Positions 1 to 7,013 of a DNA stretch of 10,521 nucleotides are shown one piece after another (position 1 is the first letter of the stretch; each line of letters starts with the position of its first letter). Origin of the DNA: Cellulomonas sp. (GTDB lineage Bacteria > Actinomycetota > Actinomycetes > Actinomycetales > Cellulomonadaceae); the NCBI GenBank assembly GCA_031178805.1, contig JAPSIJ010000028.1, positions 3,540-14,060 on the forward strand, read 5' to 3'. A program made the position numbers and the translations under genes. The notes beneath the pieces are model-generated. The model had not been told where the DNA came from and did not search any database. It saw only the letters and a program-made list of their open reading frames with translations.

Positions 1-32
1 CCGCGGGGACGGCCGGTCAGCCGTCCTCGCGG
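1..32 (-). terminator. Hairpin spanning the mnhG stop codon, probable operon terminator
   Basis: Bases 1-13 and 20-32 form an inverted repeat of 13 positions with one mismatch, at 6/27. That position is a G-U wobble in a plus-strand transcript and a C-A mismatch in the minus-strand one. The 6-nt loop (14-19) contains the mnhG stop codon (17-19). The stem is almost all G+C, there is no U-tract, and the window ends immediately beyond it. A terminator at the end of the mnh operon is the natural reading. It could also serve a convergent gene outside the window, or be a chance stem in GC-rich DNA. Confidence 0.45.
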
Positions 33-388
33 TCCCGGGCGTCCGCGCGCTCCTGCGCCTCGGTGAGCTCGTCCACGACGAGCAGGTCCTGGCGCACCTT
101 GCCCGTGCGGTAGCCCGCGCGGCCCACCAGGTGCGCGGCCACCGGCGCCGTGAGCATCTGGAACAGGGCGACCAGCACCAGCGCCCACACCGCGCCGCCG
201 GACCGCAGCCGCAGCGACAGCCCGATCAGCACGAGGATCAGGCCGAGCACCTGCGGCTTCGTGCCCGCGTGCATCCGCGACAGCAGGTCGGGGAACCGGA
301 GCACGCCGACCCCGGCGGCGAGCGCCAGCAGCGCCCCGCCGATCATGCAGACCGCGGCGGCGACGTCCGCGGCGAGGTCCCAGCTCAT
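17..388 (-). CDS. mnhG: Na+/H+ antiporter subunit G (MnhG/MrpG)
   Basis: Small membrane subunit of the Mrp/Mnh cation/proton antiporter, 123 residues, a usual length for the family. Three hydrophobic segments are visible at about 7-28, 45-62 and 66-88. The family signature is clear: GVLRFPDLLSRMHAGTKP followed by a Gly/Leu-rich helix, then MLTAPVAAHLVGRAGYRTG. The ATG at 388 overlaps the mnhF stop by 4 nt (ATGA, 385-388), and GGAG lies 6 nt upstream at 395-398. It is the last gene of the operon visible here. The final 20 or so residues are a charged Glu/Asp/Arg tail. In known Mrp complexes MnhG is required for assembly and activity, and its separate role is not well defined. Confidence 0.95.
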   Translation of the reverse strand: MSWDLAADVAAAVCMIGGALLALAAGVGVLRFPDLLSRMHAGTKPQVLGLILVLIGLSLRLRSGGAVWALVLVALFQMLTAPVAAHLVGRAGYRTGKVRQDLLVVDELTEAQERADARDREDG

Positions 389-993
389 CGTGCGCTCCCC
401 TCGTCGGCCGTGCCGTCGGTCGTGCCGTCCGCCGTCGCGTGCCGGCCCGCGGGCTCGTGCTCGTGGGCACCGCGCTCGTCGACGTGCGGCTCGTCCCCGT
501 GCTCGCGGCGGTCCTCGTCGGGGACCACCTGCGCCGGGCGGGCCTCGTCGCCGTGCGCCGCCGCCTCCGCCCGGGCGTCGTGGCGGTCCTGCGCGGGGTG
601 CGGGCCCTCGACGGCGGACGCCTCCGACTCCTTCGCGCGGCGCGCCCTGCGGGCGGTCTCCGCCTCCTCCTCGGCGCGGATCCGGTCGGCCTCCTCCTGG
701 GCGATCTCCTCGCGGGACCGCACGCGGCCCTCGCCGGCCGGCTCCACCGAGGCGAACCGGGAGACGGTCACGGAGCCCACGAAGCCGACGAGCGAGAGCA
801 CGACCAGGATCGGCACCACGTCCGTGCGGCGCTCCGCGGCGGCGTACAGCGCCACGGCGGCCACCACGACGGTGACGATGATGTCGAGCGCCACGGTCCG
901 GTCGAGCATGGACGGGCCGCGCTCGGCGCGGACCAGGGCGAGCGCCCCGGCGACGGCGAGCAGCGTGGCGCAGATCAGCAGGACGACGGTCAT
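385..993 (-). CDS. mnhF: Na+/H+ antiporter subunit F (MnhF/MrpF) with long charged C-terminal tail
   Basis: Small Mrp membrane subunit. Residues 1-82 match the ordinary MnhF core: three hydrophobic helices (about 3-22, 33-52, 57-79) and the conserved RGPSMLDRTVALD motif with Asp31 and Asp37. The family is normally about 85-95 residues, but this protein has 202. The extra 120 residues are hydrophilic: an Arg/Glu-rich stretch at 91-123 that could form a long helix or coiled coil, then an Asp/Glu/His-rich part with eight histidines between 132 and 185. The tail is real coding sequence in this reading, because the frame stays open to a TGA overlapping the mnhG ATG (ATGA). The ATG at 993 overlaps the mnhE stop by 4 nt and has GGAGG 7 nt upstream. 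A longer open frame continues upstream, but that part is mnhE read in another frame. The tail function is unknown. Confidence 0.93.
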   Translation of the reverse strand: MTVVLLICATLLAVAGALALVRAERGPSMLDRTVALDIIVTVVVAAVALYAAAERRTDVVPILVVLSLVGFVGSVTVSRFASVEPAGEGRVRSREEIAQEEADRIRAEEEAETARRARRAKESEASAVEGPHPAQDRHDARAEAAAHGDEARPAQVVPDEDRREHGDEPHVDERGAHEHEPAGRHATADGTTDGTADEGSAR

Positions 994-1571
994 GCGCGCA
1001 CCTCCGCGCGTCGGGCGGCGCGGCCGCGGAGCTCCAGGCCGGCCTCGCGGAGCTCGTCGTCCGAGGCGAACGCCCGCAGCACCCGCTCCTCCTGGTCCAG
1101 CACGTTCTGCCGGGCGCGCTCGACGCCGCCGGACTGCTCGACGTCCAGCACGTGCAGGTAGAGCATCCCGGTGAGGCGGTGCGCCTCGACCACCAGGGAG
1201 CCGGGCACGAGCGAGCAGAGCTCGGCGGTCATGGTCAGGTACAGGTCGGAGTGGTTGCGCAGCTGGACGCCGATCACGGCGCCGCGCGGGGTGTGCCGGG
1301 GGCGCAGCGCGACCCAGGACACCTCGACGGACGCGTGCAGCAGGTCCCAGGCGAACCGGGCGACCAGCACGACCAGCCCCCACGGCCGCAGCCGGCCGTG
1401 GAACACGATGGGCGTCATCCGGAGCAGGCCGGTGACCGCCACGGCGATCACGGCGCCCGCGAGCACGTTGCCGACCGTGAAGTCGCCCCAGAGCAGGACC
1501 CAGACGGCGATCAGCCACAGCATGGTCGGCCACTGGGCCGCCAGCTTGCGGCGGCGCGGGTGCAGGCTCAC
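990..1571 (-). CDS. mnhE: Na+/H+ antiporter subunit E (MnhE/MrpE)
   Basis: Mrp subunit E, 193 residues, somewhat longer than the roughly 160-residue Bacillus-type protein. Hydrophobic segments lie at about 17-30, 34-51 and 64-90. They are followed by the typical soluble part with NHSDLYLTMTAELCSLVPGS (about 106-125) and an LYLHVLDVE strand (137-145). This is characteristic of MnhE, including the TPGS/VPGS-type turn. I chose the GTG at 1571 because it overlaps the mnhD stop in GTGA (1568-1571) and a purine-rich GGGAGGAGGAG (1574-1584) sits just upstream. The stop overlaps the mnhF ATG by 4 nt. The last 40 residues are a charged helix-like tail ending in an Arg/Ala-rich segment. MnhE is a structural subunit needed for full antiport in characterised Mrp complexes. 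Confidence 0.95.
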   Translation of the reverse strand: MSLHPRRRKLAAQWPTMLWLIAVWVLLWGDFTVGNVLAGAVIAVAVTGLLRMTPIVFHGRLRPWGLVVLVARFAWDLLHASVEVSWVALRPRHTPRGAVIGVQLRNHSDLYLTMTAELCSLVPGSLVVEAHRLTGMLYLHVLDVEQSGGVERARQNVLDQEERVLRAFASDDELREAGLELRGRAARRAEVRA

Positions 1572-3115
1572 GACTCCTCCTCCCGTGCGGCGTCGACGGA
1601 CTCGCCCGAGCCGCGGCCGTCCTGCGGCAGCACCGACTGGACGTAGACGGACCGGTCGGCGAGCGCGGCGGCGGCGCGCTCCGCGTACCCGTAGAGCGGT
1701 CCGGCGGCGACGGTCAGGGTCAGGCCGAGCACCACGAGCGCGGCGGCGGAGCCCACCATGCCCTTCGGCAGCCGGGCGTCCGGCAGCGGCTCGGGCGGCG
1801 TCTGCCAGAACGCCTTGTTCCACGCCTTGATCAGCGCGTACAGCGTGAGCAGCGAGGTGAGCACGCCGCCGACGACCAGCGTGAGCGCCAGCCAGGAGCC
1901 GTCCTGCACGCCGGCCTGCATCAGCCCGACCTTGCCGAGGAACCCGGACAGCGGCGGGATGCCGCCGAGGTTCATCGCGGGGATGAAGAACAGGATGCCG
2001 AGCAGCGGGGCGATCTTCGCCAGGCCGCCGAGGGAGTCGAGCGACGTGGACCCGCCCCGGCGCTCGATCAGGCCCGCCACCAGGAACAGGCCGGTCTGCA
2101 CGATGATGTGGTGCGCCACGTAGTAGATCGACGCGGACCAGCCGGCCTGGGAGGCCAGCGCGATGCCGAAGATCATGTACCCGATGTGGCTGACCAGCGT
2201 GAAGGACAGCAGCCGCTTGAGGTCGTCCTGTGCGACGGCGCCGAGGATGCCGACCACCATCGTGGCCAGCGCGGCCCACATCAGGACGTCGTCCATCCGG
2301 CCCTCGGGGAACAGCAGCGTCTGCACCCGGATGATCGCGTAGACGCCAACCTTGGTCAGCAGGCCGGCGAACACCGCCGTGACCGGCGCGGGCGCGGTCG
2401 GGTACGAGTCGGGCAGCCACGCGGACAGCGGGAAGATCGCCGCCTTGATCCCGAACGCCACCAGCAGCAGCACCTGGAGCAGCAGCCGGACGCCGGGGTC
2501 GATCTCCGGCAGCCGCTCGGCGAGCTGCGCCAGGTTCACCGTGCCGGCGGCGGCGTAGGTCAGCGCGATCGCGATGAGGAACAGCAGCGAGGACAGCAGC
2601 GCCACGACCACGTAGATCGAGCCCGCGCGGATCCGCTCGCCCGTCCCGCCGAGCGTCAGCAGCACGTAGGACGCGGCGAGCAGGATCTCGAAGCCGACGT
2701 AGATGTTGAACAGGTCGCCGGACAGGAACGCGTTCGCGACGCCGGCGGCCAGGATCAGGTACGTCGGGTGGTAGATCGACACCGGCGCGGCCTCGTCGCC
2801 GTCGGCCTCGCCCTGCGCCAGCGAGTACAGCTGGACGCACAGGGTCACGGCCGCGGAGACGGTGAGCATCAGGGCGGACAGCCGGTCCGCGACCAGGTTG
2901 ATCCCGACCGGCGCCGCCCAGTTGCCGATGTCGACCACCAGCGGGCCGTCGTCGGCGAGCACGAGCAGCGTCGCGGCGACGACCAGCACGACGCTGAGCG
3001 CGACGACGCTGATGATCCGCTGCAGGCGCGGCCGGCGGTACAGCGCGAGCGCGAGGCCGGCGCCGAACAGCGGCACGACCACCGGCAGCGGGACGAGGAA
3101 CGCGTACTCGTTCAC
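1568..3115 (-). CDS. mnhD: Na+/H+ antiporter subunit D (MnhD/MrpD), proton-translocating
   Basis: Large membrane subunit homologous to the complex I antiporter-like subunits (NuoL/M/N), 515 residues, about normal length, with some 14 transmembrane helices. Ion-path residues expected for the family are present: Glu143 in GFEILLAASY, Lys224 in FGIKAAIFPLSAWLPD, Lys255 in LLTKVGVYA, Lys300 in QDDLKRLLSFTLVSHIGY, His335/His336, and Lys395 in GFLGKVGL. In Bacillus MrpD the equivalent Glu and Lys are needed for antiport. The start is GTG at 3115, within a GTGA overlap with the mnhC stop, and AGGAGG (3120-3125) lies 4 nt upstream. The stop overlaps the mnhE GTG. The last 40 or so residues are hydrophilic. 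The neighbours mnhE, mnhF and mnhG distinguish it from nuoM or nuoN. Confidence 0.96.
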   Translation of the reverse strand: MNEYAFLVPLPVVVPLFGAGLALALYRRPRLQRIISVVALSVVLVVAATLLVLADDGPLVVDIGNWAAPVGINLVADRLSALMLTVSAAVTLCVQLYSLAQGEADGDEAAPVSIYHPTYLILAAGVANAFLSGDLFNIYVGFEILLAASYVLLTLGGTGERIRAGSIYVVVALLSSLLFLIAIALTYAAAGTVNLAQLAERLPEIDPGVRLLLQVLLLVAFGIKAAIFPLSAWLPDSYPTAPAPVTAVFAGLLTKVGVYAIIRVQTLLFPEGRMDDVLMWAALATMVVGILGAVAQDDLKRLLSFTLVSHIGYMIFGIALASQAGWSASIYYVAHHIIVQTGLFLVAGLIERRGGSTSLDSLGGLAKIAPLLGILFFIPAMNLGGIPPLSGFLGKVGLMQAGVQDGSWLALTLVVGGVLTSLLTLYALIKAWNKAFWQTPPEPLPDARLPKGMVGSAAALVVLGLTLTVAAGPLYGYAERAAAALADRSVYVQSVLPQDGRGSGESVDAAREEES

Positions 3116-3639
3116 CGCGCCTCCTCTCGGTCGCCGGTCGGTCGGTCGTGGGTCTCGTGCGTGGCGGGTGAGGGTTCGCCCTCGTCCGTCTCGTCGCGGG
3201 TCTCCGCGGCCTCCTGGTCCAGCGTGGTCGTGGAGTCCTCGGTGTCCGCGTCCTCGAACGCGCGCTCGTCGCGGGCGGCGAGCCGGGCGATGCGGCGGTC
3301 CTCGAGGTCGTCCTGCACCTCGTCGTGCCGGTGCAGCTGCCAGGACCGGTACGCCATCGCCAGCAGGAACGCCGTCATGCCGAGCGTGATGACGATGGCG
3401 GTGAGCACCATCGCCTGCGGCAGCGGGTCGCTCATCCGGCCCGCGGGCTCCAGCCCGACGATCGGCGGCCGCCCCGCCGCGCCGCCGGCGACCAGGAACA
3501 GCAGGTTCGCGCCGTTGCCGATCAGCACCACGCCGATCAGCACGCGGGACAGGCTGCGCTCCAGCAGCAGGTACACGCCCGTGGTCACCAGGACCACGAT
3601 CAGGCCGACCAGCACGAGGTTGGGGCTCATGTCGATCAT
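3112..3639 (-). CDS. mnhC: Na+/H+ antiporter subunit C (MnhC/MrpC, NuoK-like) with acidic tail
   Basis: Small membrane subunit related to NuoK of complex I. The core of about 100 residues has three helices (about 7-25, 31-52, 76-97) and the signatures RVLIGVVLIGNGANLLFL and SDPLPQAMVLTAIVI. The core is the usual length for the family, but the protein runs on to 175 residues. The extra 74 (102-175) are strongly acidic, with 26 Asp/Glu against 10 Arg, and no hydrophobic segment. The ATG at 3639 is preferred over the ATG at 3630 because it forms ATGA with the mnhA stop and has GGAGG (3647-3651) 7 nt upstream. The stop is shared with the mnhD GTG in a second 4-nt overlap. The tail should face the cytoplasm; its role is unknown. 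Confidence 0.95.
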   Translation of the reverse strand: MIDMSPNLVLVGLIVVLVTTGVYLLLERSLSRVLIGVVLIGNGANLLFLVAGGAAGRPPIVGLEPAGRMSDPLPQAMVLTAIVITLGMTAFLLAMAYRSWQLHRHDEVQDDLEDRRIARLAARDERAFEDADTEDSTTTLDQEAAETRDETDEGEPSPATHETHDRPTGDREEAR

Positions 3640-6600
3640 CGGGTGGCCTCCGTCCCGGGCTGCGCGGCGCGCTCGTGCTCGGCGACCAGGCCGGCCGCCA
3701 CGGCGTCGACCCGGACCTCCTCCGCGGGCTCGGCGTCGCCGCCGACCGCGACCGGGTCGCCGTCGGCCTCGGACTGCCGGTCGATCTCCGCGCCGAGGCT
3801 GCGGAGGATGTCGAGCACCAGGCCGACGACCACGAGGTAGACGCCGACGTCGAAGAACAGGGACGTGACCAGGTGCAGGTCGCCGATCACCGGGACGTGC
3901 ACGTCGATGATCCAGGACTGCAGCACCGACCCGCCGAACACCAGCGCACCCAGGCCGACGCCGGCGGACAGGAACAGGCCGCTGCCGAGCAGCAGACCCG
4001 GCTGCACCGGGGCCGCCTCGCCGAGCTCGTACCGGCCGCCCGCGAGGTAGCGCACGATCAGCGCGATGCCGGTCACCAGGCCCGCCGCGAACCCGCCGCC
4101 GGGGGCGTTGTGCCCGGAGAACAGCAGGTACAGCGAGTAGACGATCATCGTGTGGAACAGCAGCCGCACCACGACCTCGAACACCACGGACCGGCGGCGC
4201 GGGGCCAGGGTCCGCCCGGCGCGCAGCCACTCGCGGGGCTGGTACGACCCGCGCGCGGACAGCTGCCGGCGCACGCCCGCCATCGGGTCGTCGCCGCCGC
4301 CCCACACCCCGCGCTGGTCGGGCGCGTCGCCCGCGCGGAAGATCGCGCCGGACCGCGTGCGCAGGAACACCAGCGAGGCGACGCCCGTCGCCGCGACCAG
4401 CAGCACCGAGATCTCGCCCATGGTGTCCCAGGCGCGGATGTCGACGAGGGTCACGTTGACGATGTTCTTGCCGCCGCCGAACGAGTACGCCTCCTCGGCG
4501 AAGTCGACCGACACGGGGGCGTGCACCCGGGCGCCGGGCACGATCAGCGCCAGCGCGCCGACGGTCAGGCCGACGGCCAGGGCCACGCCGAGCCGCACCC
4601 ACCGGGACGCCACCAGCGGGCGGTCGGAGAAGTACGGGGGCAGGCGGCGCAGCACCAGCACGAACACGACGAGCGTGACCGTCTCCACCAGCACCTGGGT
4701 CAGCGCGAGGTCGGGCGCGCCGTGCAGCAGGAAGAGCGCGGCGATGCCGTAGCCCGAGACCCCGAGCAGGATCACGGCCTTGAGCCGGCGGCGGGCGCGC
4801 GCGACGAGCACCGCGGCGACGGCGACGAACGCGCCGATCACCAGCTGGGCGGGCCGGTCCCAGGGCCGCACGTCGCCGGGCAGCTGGGTGAACCGCAGCA
4901 GCGGGACGCCCACGGCGACCACGAAGACGACGAGGATGCCGCCGAGGTAGAACGGCAGCGACCCGCGCTGGGTCAGCGCGGTGACGTCCGCGGCGAGGTC
5001 GTCCAGCCGGCGCATGAACTTCCGGTAGAGCCGGTCGGCCTCGGGGACGTGCGGCACGGCGGCCTGCGCCGCCTCGACCGGGCCGCGGAGGACGAACAGC
5101 AGCACGCCGGTCGCCAGCACCGCGGCGGTGATGGCGAGCGTCGGCGTGAACCCGCCCCAGAGCAGCAGGTGCCCGGCCTCGCCGGTCGGGTAGGCGTCGG
5201 CGTGCGGGGCCAGCAGGTCCTCGCCGAACCCGGGCACCAGCGCGACGGCCAGGCCGAGCACGGCCAGCAGCATCGCGGGCCACACCAGCAGCAGGGAGGG
5301 CCGGCCGACCGGGGCGGGCTCGGCGAGCTCGTCGTCGGCGTGCGGGGCGGGCTCGGCCTCGCGCGCCGCCTTCTCGTCCGTGGCGTACCGGGCGTCGCGC
5401 GCCGCGTGCAGCGTCCGGACCGCCGCGGGCGACAGCACCGGCTTGGTCGCGAACGCGCCCCACCACAGCCGCAGGCCGTACGCGACGGTCAGGGCGGAGC
5501 CGACGGCGACCAGGGCCAGCACCACGAGGTCGAGGGCGTGGCCGCCGTGGCCGAGCGCCTCGAGGGCGGCCTCCTTCGCGACGTACCCGGCGAACGGGGG
5601 CGCGCCGATCATCGACAGCGTGGCGAGGGCGCCGGCGGTGGCGGTGACCGGCAGGGCGCGGCCCACGCCGGACAGCCGCCGCAGGTCGCGGGTGCCGGTG
5701 GCGGCGTCCACGACGCCGACCACGAGGAACAGCGCCGCCTTGAACATCGCGTGCGCGCCGACCAGCGCGAGGCCCGCCAGCGCGGTGGCCCGGGTGCCGT
5801 AGCCGACCAGCAGCACGATCAGCCCGAGCTGGCTGACCGTGCCGAACGCGAGCACGAGCTTCAGATCGTGCTGCCGCAGGGCGCGGTAGCCGCCGAGCAG
5901 CAGGGTGCCGCCGCCCAGGACCACGATCATCCAGCGCCAGGCCGACAGGTCCGAGTACGCCGGGGCGAACCGCGCGACCAGGTACACGCCGGCCTTCACC
6001 ATCGCGGCGGCGTGCAGGTAGGCGGAGACCGGCGTCGGCGCGGCCATCGCGGCGGGCAGCCAGAAGTGCGTCGGGATCAGCGCGGCCTTGCTCACCGCGC
6101 CGACCAGCAGGCAGACCACGCCCGCGGTCACCGCCGCGCCCTGCGGGGGCGCCGCCAGGATCTCCGACAGCCGGTACGTCCCGGCCGCCTCGCCCAGCAG
6201 CACGACGCCGACGAGCATCGTCAGGCCGCCGGCCGTGGTGACGACGATCGCCTGCATGGCGGCCCGGCGGCTCGCCTTGCGCTCGTGGTAATGGCCGATG
6301 AGCAGGTAGGAGAAGACCGTGGTCAGCTCCCAGAACACGAACAGCAGCAGCGTGTCGTCGGCCGTGACCAGCCCGAGCATCGCGCCGGCGAACGCGACCA
6401 GGACGCCGCCGAACCGGCCGAGCCCGCTCGCCCCGGCCTTGAAGTAGGCCGAGCAGTAGACGAGCACGATGGCGCCCACGCCGCCGACCAGCAGCGTCAT
6501 CAGCCAGGACAGCGTGTCCAGCCGGAACGAGAGCTCGAGGCCGAGGCCCGGCACCCAGGCCACGGACTGCACGGGACCGTCGCCGTCGAGGACCGCGCCG

Positions 6601-6734
6601 GTCAGCGAGAGCGCCCAGACCGCGACGGCGGCGGGGGCGAGGGCGAGCACCCAGAAGGCGCGGCGGCCGAGCCACGCGAACAGCGCGGGCGCGGCGAGGG
6701 CGGCGACGAGGTGCACCGCGAGGAGCTGCAGCAC
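3636..6734 (-). CDS. mnhA: Na+/H+ antiporter subunit A fused to subunit B (MnhA-MnhB)
   Basis: Largest subunit of the Mrp antiporter, 1032 residues. Residues 1-430 are a NuoL-like channel domain with Glu136 in VFWELTTVFSYLLIGHY, Lys216 and His223 in VSKAALIPTHFWLPAAM, Lys247, Lys292, His328, Lys332 and Lys387 (FAGYVAKEA). A hydrophilic loop follows at about 430-478, then further helices. Residues 651-699 are the DUF4040/MbhD-like segment with APDLALTQVLVETVT (Asp675, Glu684). Residues 745-790 carry GGGKNIVNVTLVDIRAWDT. After a linker (about 797-847), residues 848-980 are a complete MnhB domain with SGHNAPGGGFAAGLVTG. The last 50 residues are an acidic tail. No separate mnhB exists, so the fusion supplies it. 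The frame is open 27 codons further upstream, but the GTG at 6734 is preferred: GGAG precedes it at 5 nt and the first helix starts there. First gene of the operon. Confidence 0.95.
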   Translation of the reverse strand: MLQLLAVHLVAALAAPALFAWLGRRAFWVLALAPAAVAVWALSLTGAVLDGDGPVQSVAWVPGLGLELSFRLDTLSWLMTLLVGGVGAIVLVYCSAYFKAGASGLGRFGGVLVAFAGAMLGLVTADDTLLLFVFWELTTVFSYLLIGHYHERKASRRAAMQAIVVTTAGGLTMLVGVVLLGEAAGTYRLSEILAAPPQGAAVTAGVVCLLVGAVSKAALIPTHFWLPAAMAAPTPVSAYLHAAAMVKAGVYLVARFAPAYSDLSAWRWMIVVLGGGTLLLGGYRALRQHDLKLVLAFGTVSQLGLIVLLVGYGTRATALAGLALVGAHAMFKAALFLVVGVVDAATGTRDLRRLSGVGRALPVTATAGALATLSMIGAPPFAGYVAKEAALEALGHGGHALDLVVLALVAVGSALTVAYGLRLWWGAFATKPVLSPAAVRTLHAARDARYATDEKAAREAEPAPHADDELAEPAPVGRPSLLLVWPAMLLAVLGLAVALVPGFGEDLLAPHADAYPTGEAGHLLLWGGFTPTLAITAAVLATGVLLFVLRGPVEAAQAAVPHVPEADRLYRKFMRRLDDLAADVTALTQRGSLPFYLGGILVVFVVAVGVPLLRFTQLPGDVRPWDRPAQLVIGAFVAVAAVLVARARRRLKAVILLGVSGYGIAALFLLHGAPDLALTQVLVETVTLVVFVLVLRRLPPYFSDRPLVASRWVRLGVALAVGLTVGALALIVPGARVHAPVSVDFAEEAYSFGGGKNIVNVTLVDIRAWDTMGEISVLLVAATGVASLVFLRTRSGAIFRAGDAPDQRGVWGGGDDPMAGVRRQLSARGSYQPREWLRAGRTLAPRRRSVVFEVVVRLLFHTMIVYSLYLLFSGHNAPGGGFAAGLVTGIALIVRYLAGGRYELGEAAPVQPGLLLGSGLFLSAGVGLGALVFGGSVLQSWIIDVHVPVIGDLHLVTSLFFDVGVYLVVVGLVLDILRSLGAEIDRQSEADGDPVAVGGDAEPAEEVRVDAVAAGLVAEHERAAQPGTEATR

Positions 6735-6739
6735 GTCCG

Positions 6740-6743
6740 CTCC
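6740..6743 (-). promoter_or_regulatory. Ribosome binding site that sets the mnhA start
   Basis: On the minus strand GGACGGAG ends 5 nt before the GTG at 6734, with the GGAG core at 6740-6743. The reading frame stays open to an ATG at 6815, but the 27 extra codons encode a polar Arg/Pro/Thr-rich stretch with no resemblance to an MnhA N-terminus. The GTG is therefore the better start. Confidence 0.65.
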
Positions 6744-6765
6744 GTCCTGTCGTGGGCGGGTGGTC

Positions 6766-6789
6766 GGTCGGTGTTCGGTCCCACCGACC
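6766..6789. repeat. 8-bp inverted repeat in the putative mnhA leader
   Basis: GGTCGGTG at 6766-6773 is matched by CACCGACC at 6782-6789 with an 8-nt loop. It lies 32 nt upstream of the mnhA GTG, so it could be a leader RNA hairpin or an operator. It may equally be a chance stem in DNA this rich in short GGTC/GGTG repeats, and I assign no function. Confidence 0.3.
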
Positions 6790-6939
6790 CGGGTCGCGGC
6801 GCACGGGGCGCCCACGCACGGCAGTCGGCTGACGTGTGGTGGTGTCAGGCAGCGGGTACGCCGGGCCGGGCGGCATCACCGGCGCGGCAGGGAGCCACCA
6901 GCGCCGGGCAGGCCGACCGAGGGTCGAGGGATTGCCCGG

Positions 6940-6948
6940 AGTCTATCA
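6940..6948 (-). promoter_or_regulatory. Possible extended -10 promoter for the mnh operon
   Basis: On the minus strand this reads TGATAGACT, fitting an extended -10 (TGN followed by TANNNT, here TAGACT at 6940-6945). It sits in the only AT-richer patch of the intergenic region. I see no clear -35 at the proper distance. Transcription from here would give mnhA a leader of about 200 nt. Weak evidence; the true promoter may be closer to the gene. Confidence 0.3.
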
Positions 6949-6988
6949 AGCGATCACCACGGCGCCCGGGGCGCCGGGGGACCTCCGG

Positions 6989-7012
6989 CCCGCCCGCGCC
7001 GCGGCGGGCGGG
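6989..7012. repeat. 9-bp GC-only inverted repeat next to the -10 of the iron-sulfur reductase gene
   Basis: CCCGCCCGC at 6989-6997 is perfectly matched by GCGGGCGGG at 7004-7012 across a 6-nt loop. The right arm ends one base before the predicted -10 (7014-7019), so the repeat fills most of the -35 to -10 spacer. That is a plausible place for a repressor operator, but GC-only palindromes arise easily at this base composition. Confidence 0.35.
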
Positions 7013-7013
7013 C

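Noticed and set aside
3128..3150. Short GGTC/GGTG tandem-like repeats near the end of mnhC, resembling those at 6761-6773
   Set aside because: They are two or three copies of a 4-base unit, one set inside coding sequence, as expected by chance at this base composition.
1568..6734. Respiratory complex I (nuoL/nuoK/nuoM-like) genes
   Set aside because: MnhA, MnhC and MnhD are homologous to these, but the following MnhE, MnhF and MnhG and the MnhB domain occur in Mrp antiporters. None of the other nuo genes is present.
6735..6815. N-terminal extension of MnhA starting at the ATG at 6815
   Set aside because: The 27 extra residues are polar and unlike any MnhA N-terminus, whereas the GTG at 6734 has a Shine-Dalgarno and begins the first helix.
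6735..6940. A Na+ or other riboswitch in the mnhA leader
   Set aside because: No recognisable consensus or multi-stem architecture could be traced; only one short inverted repeat is visible.
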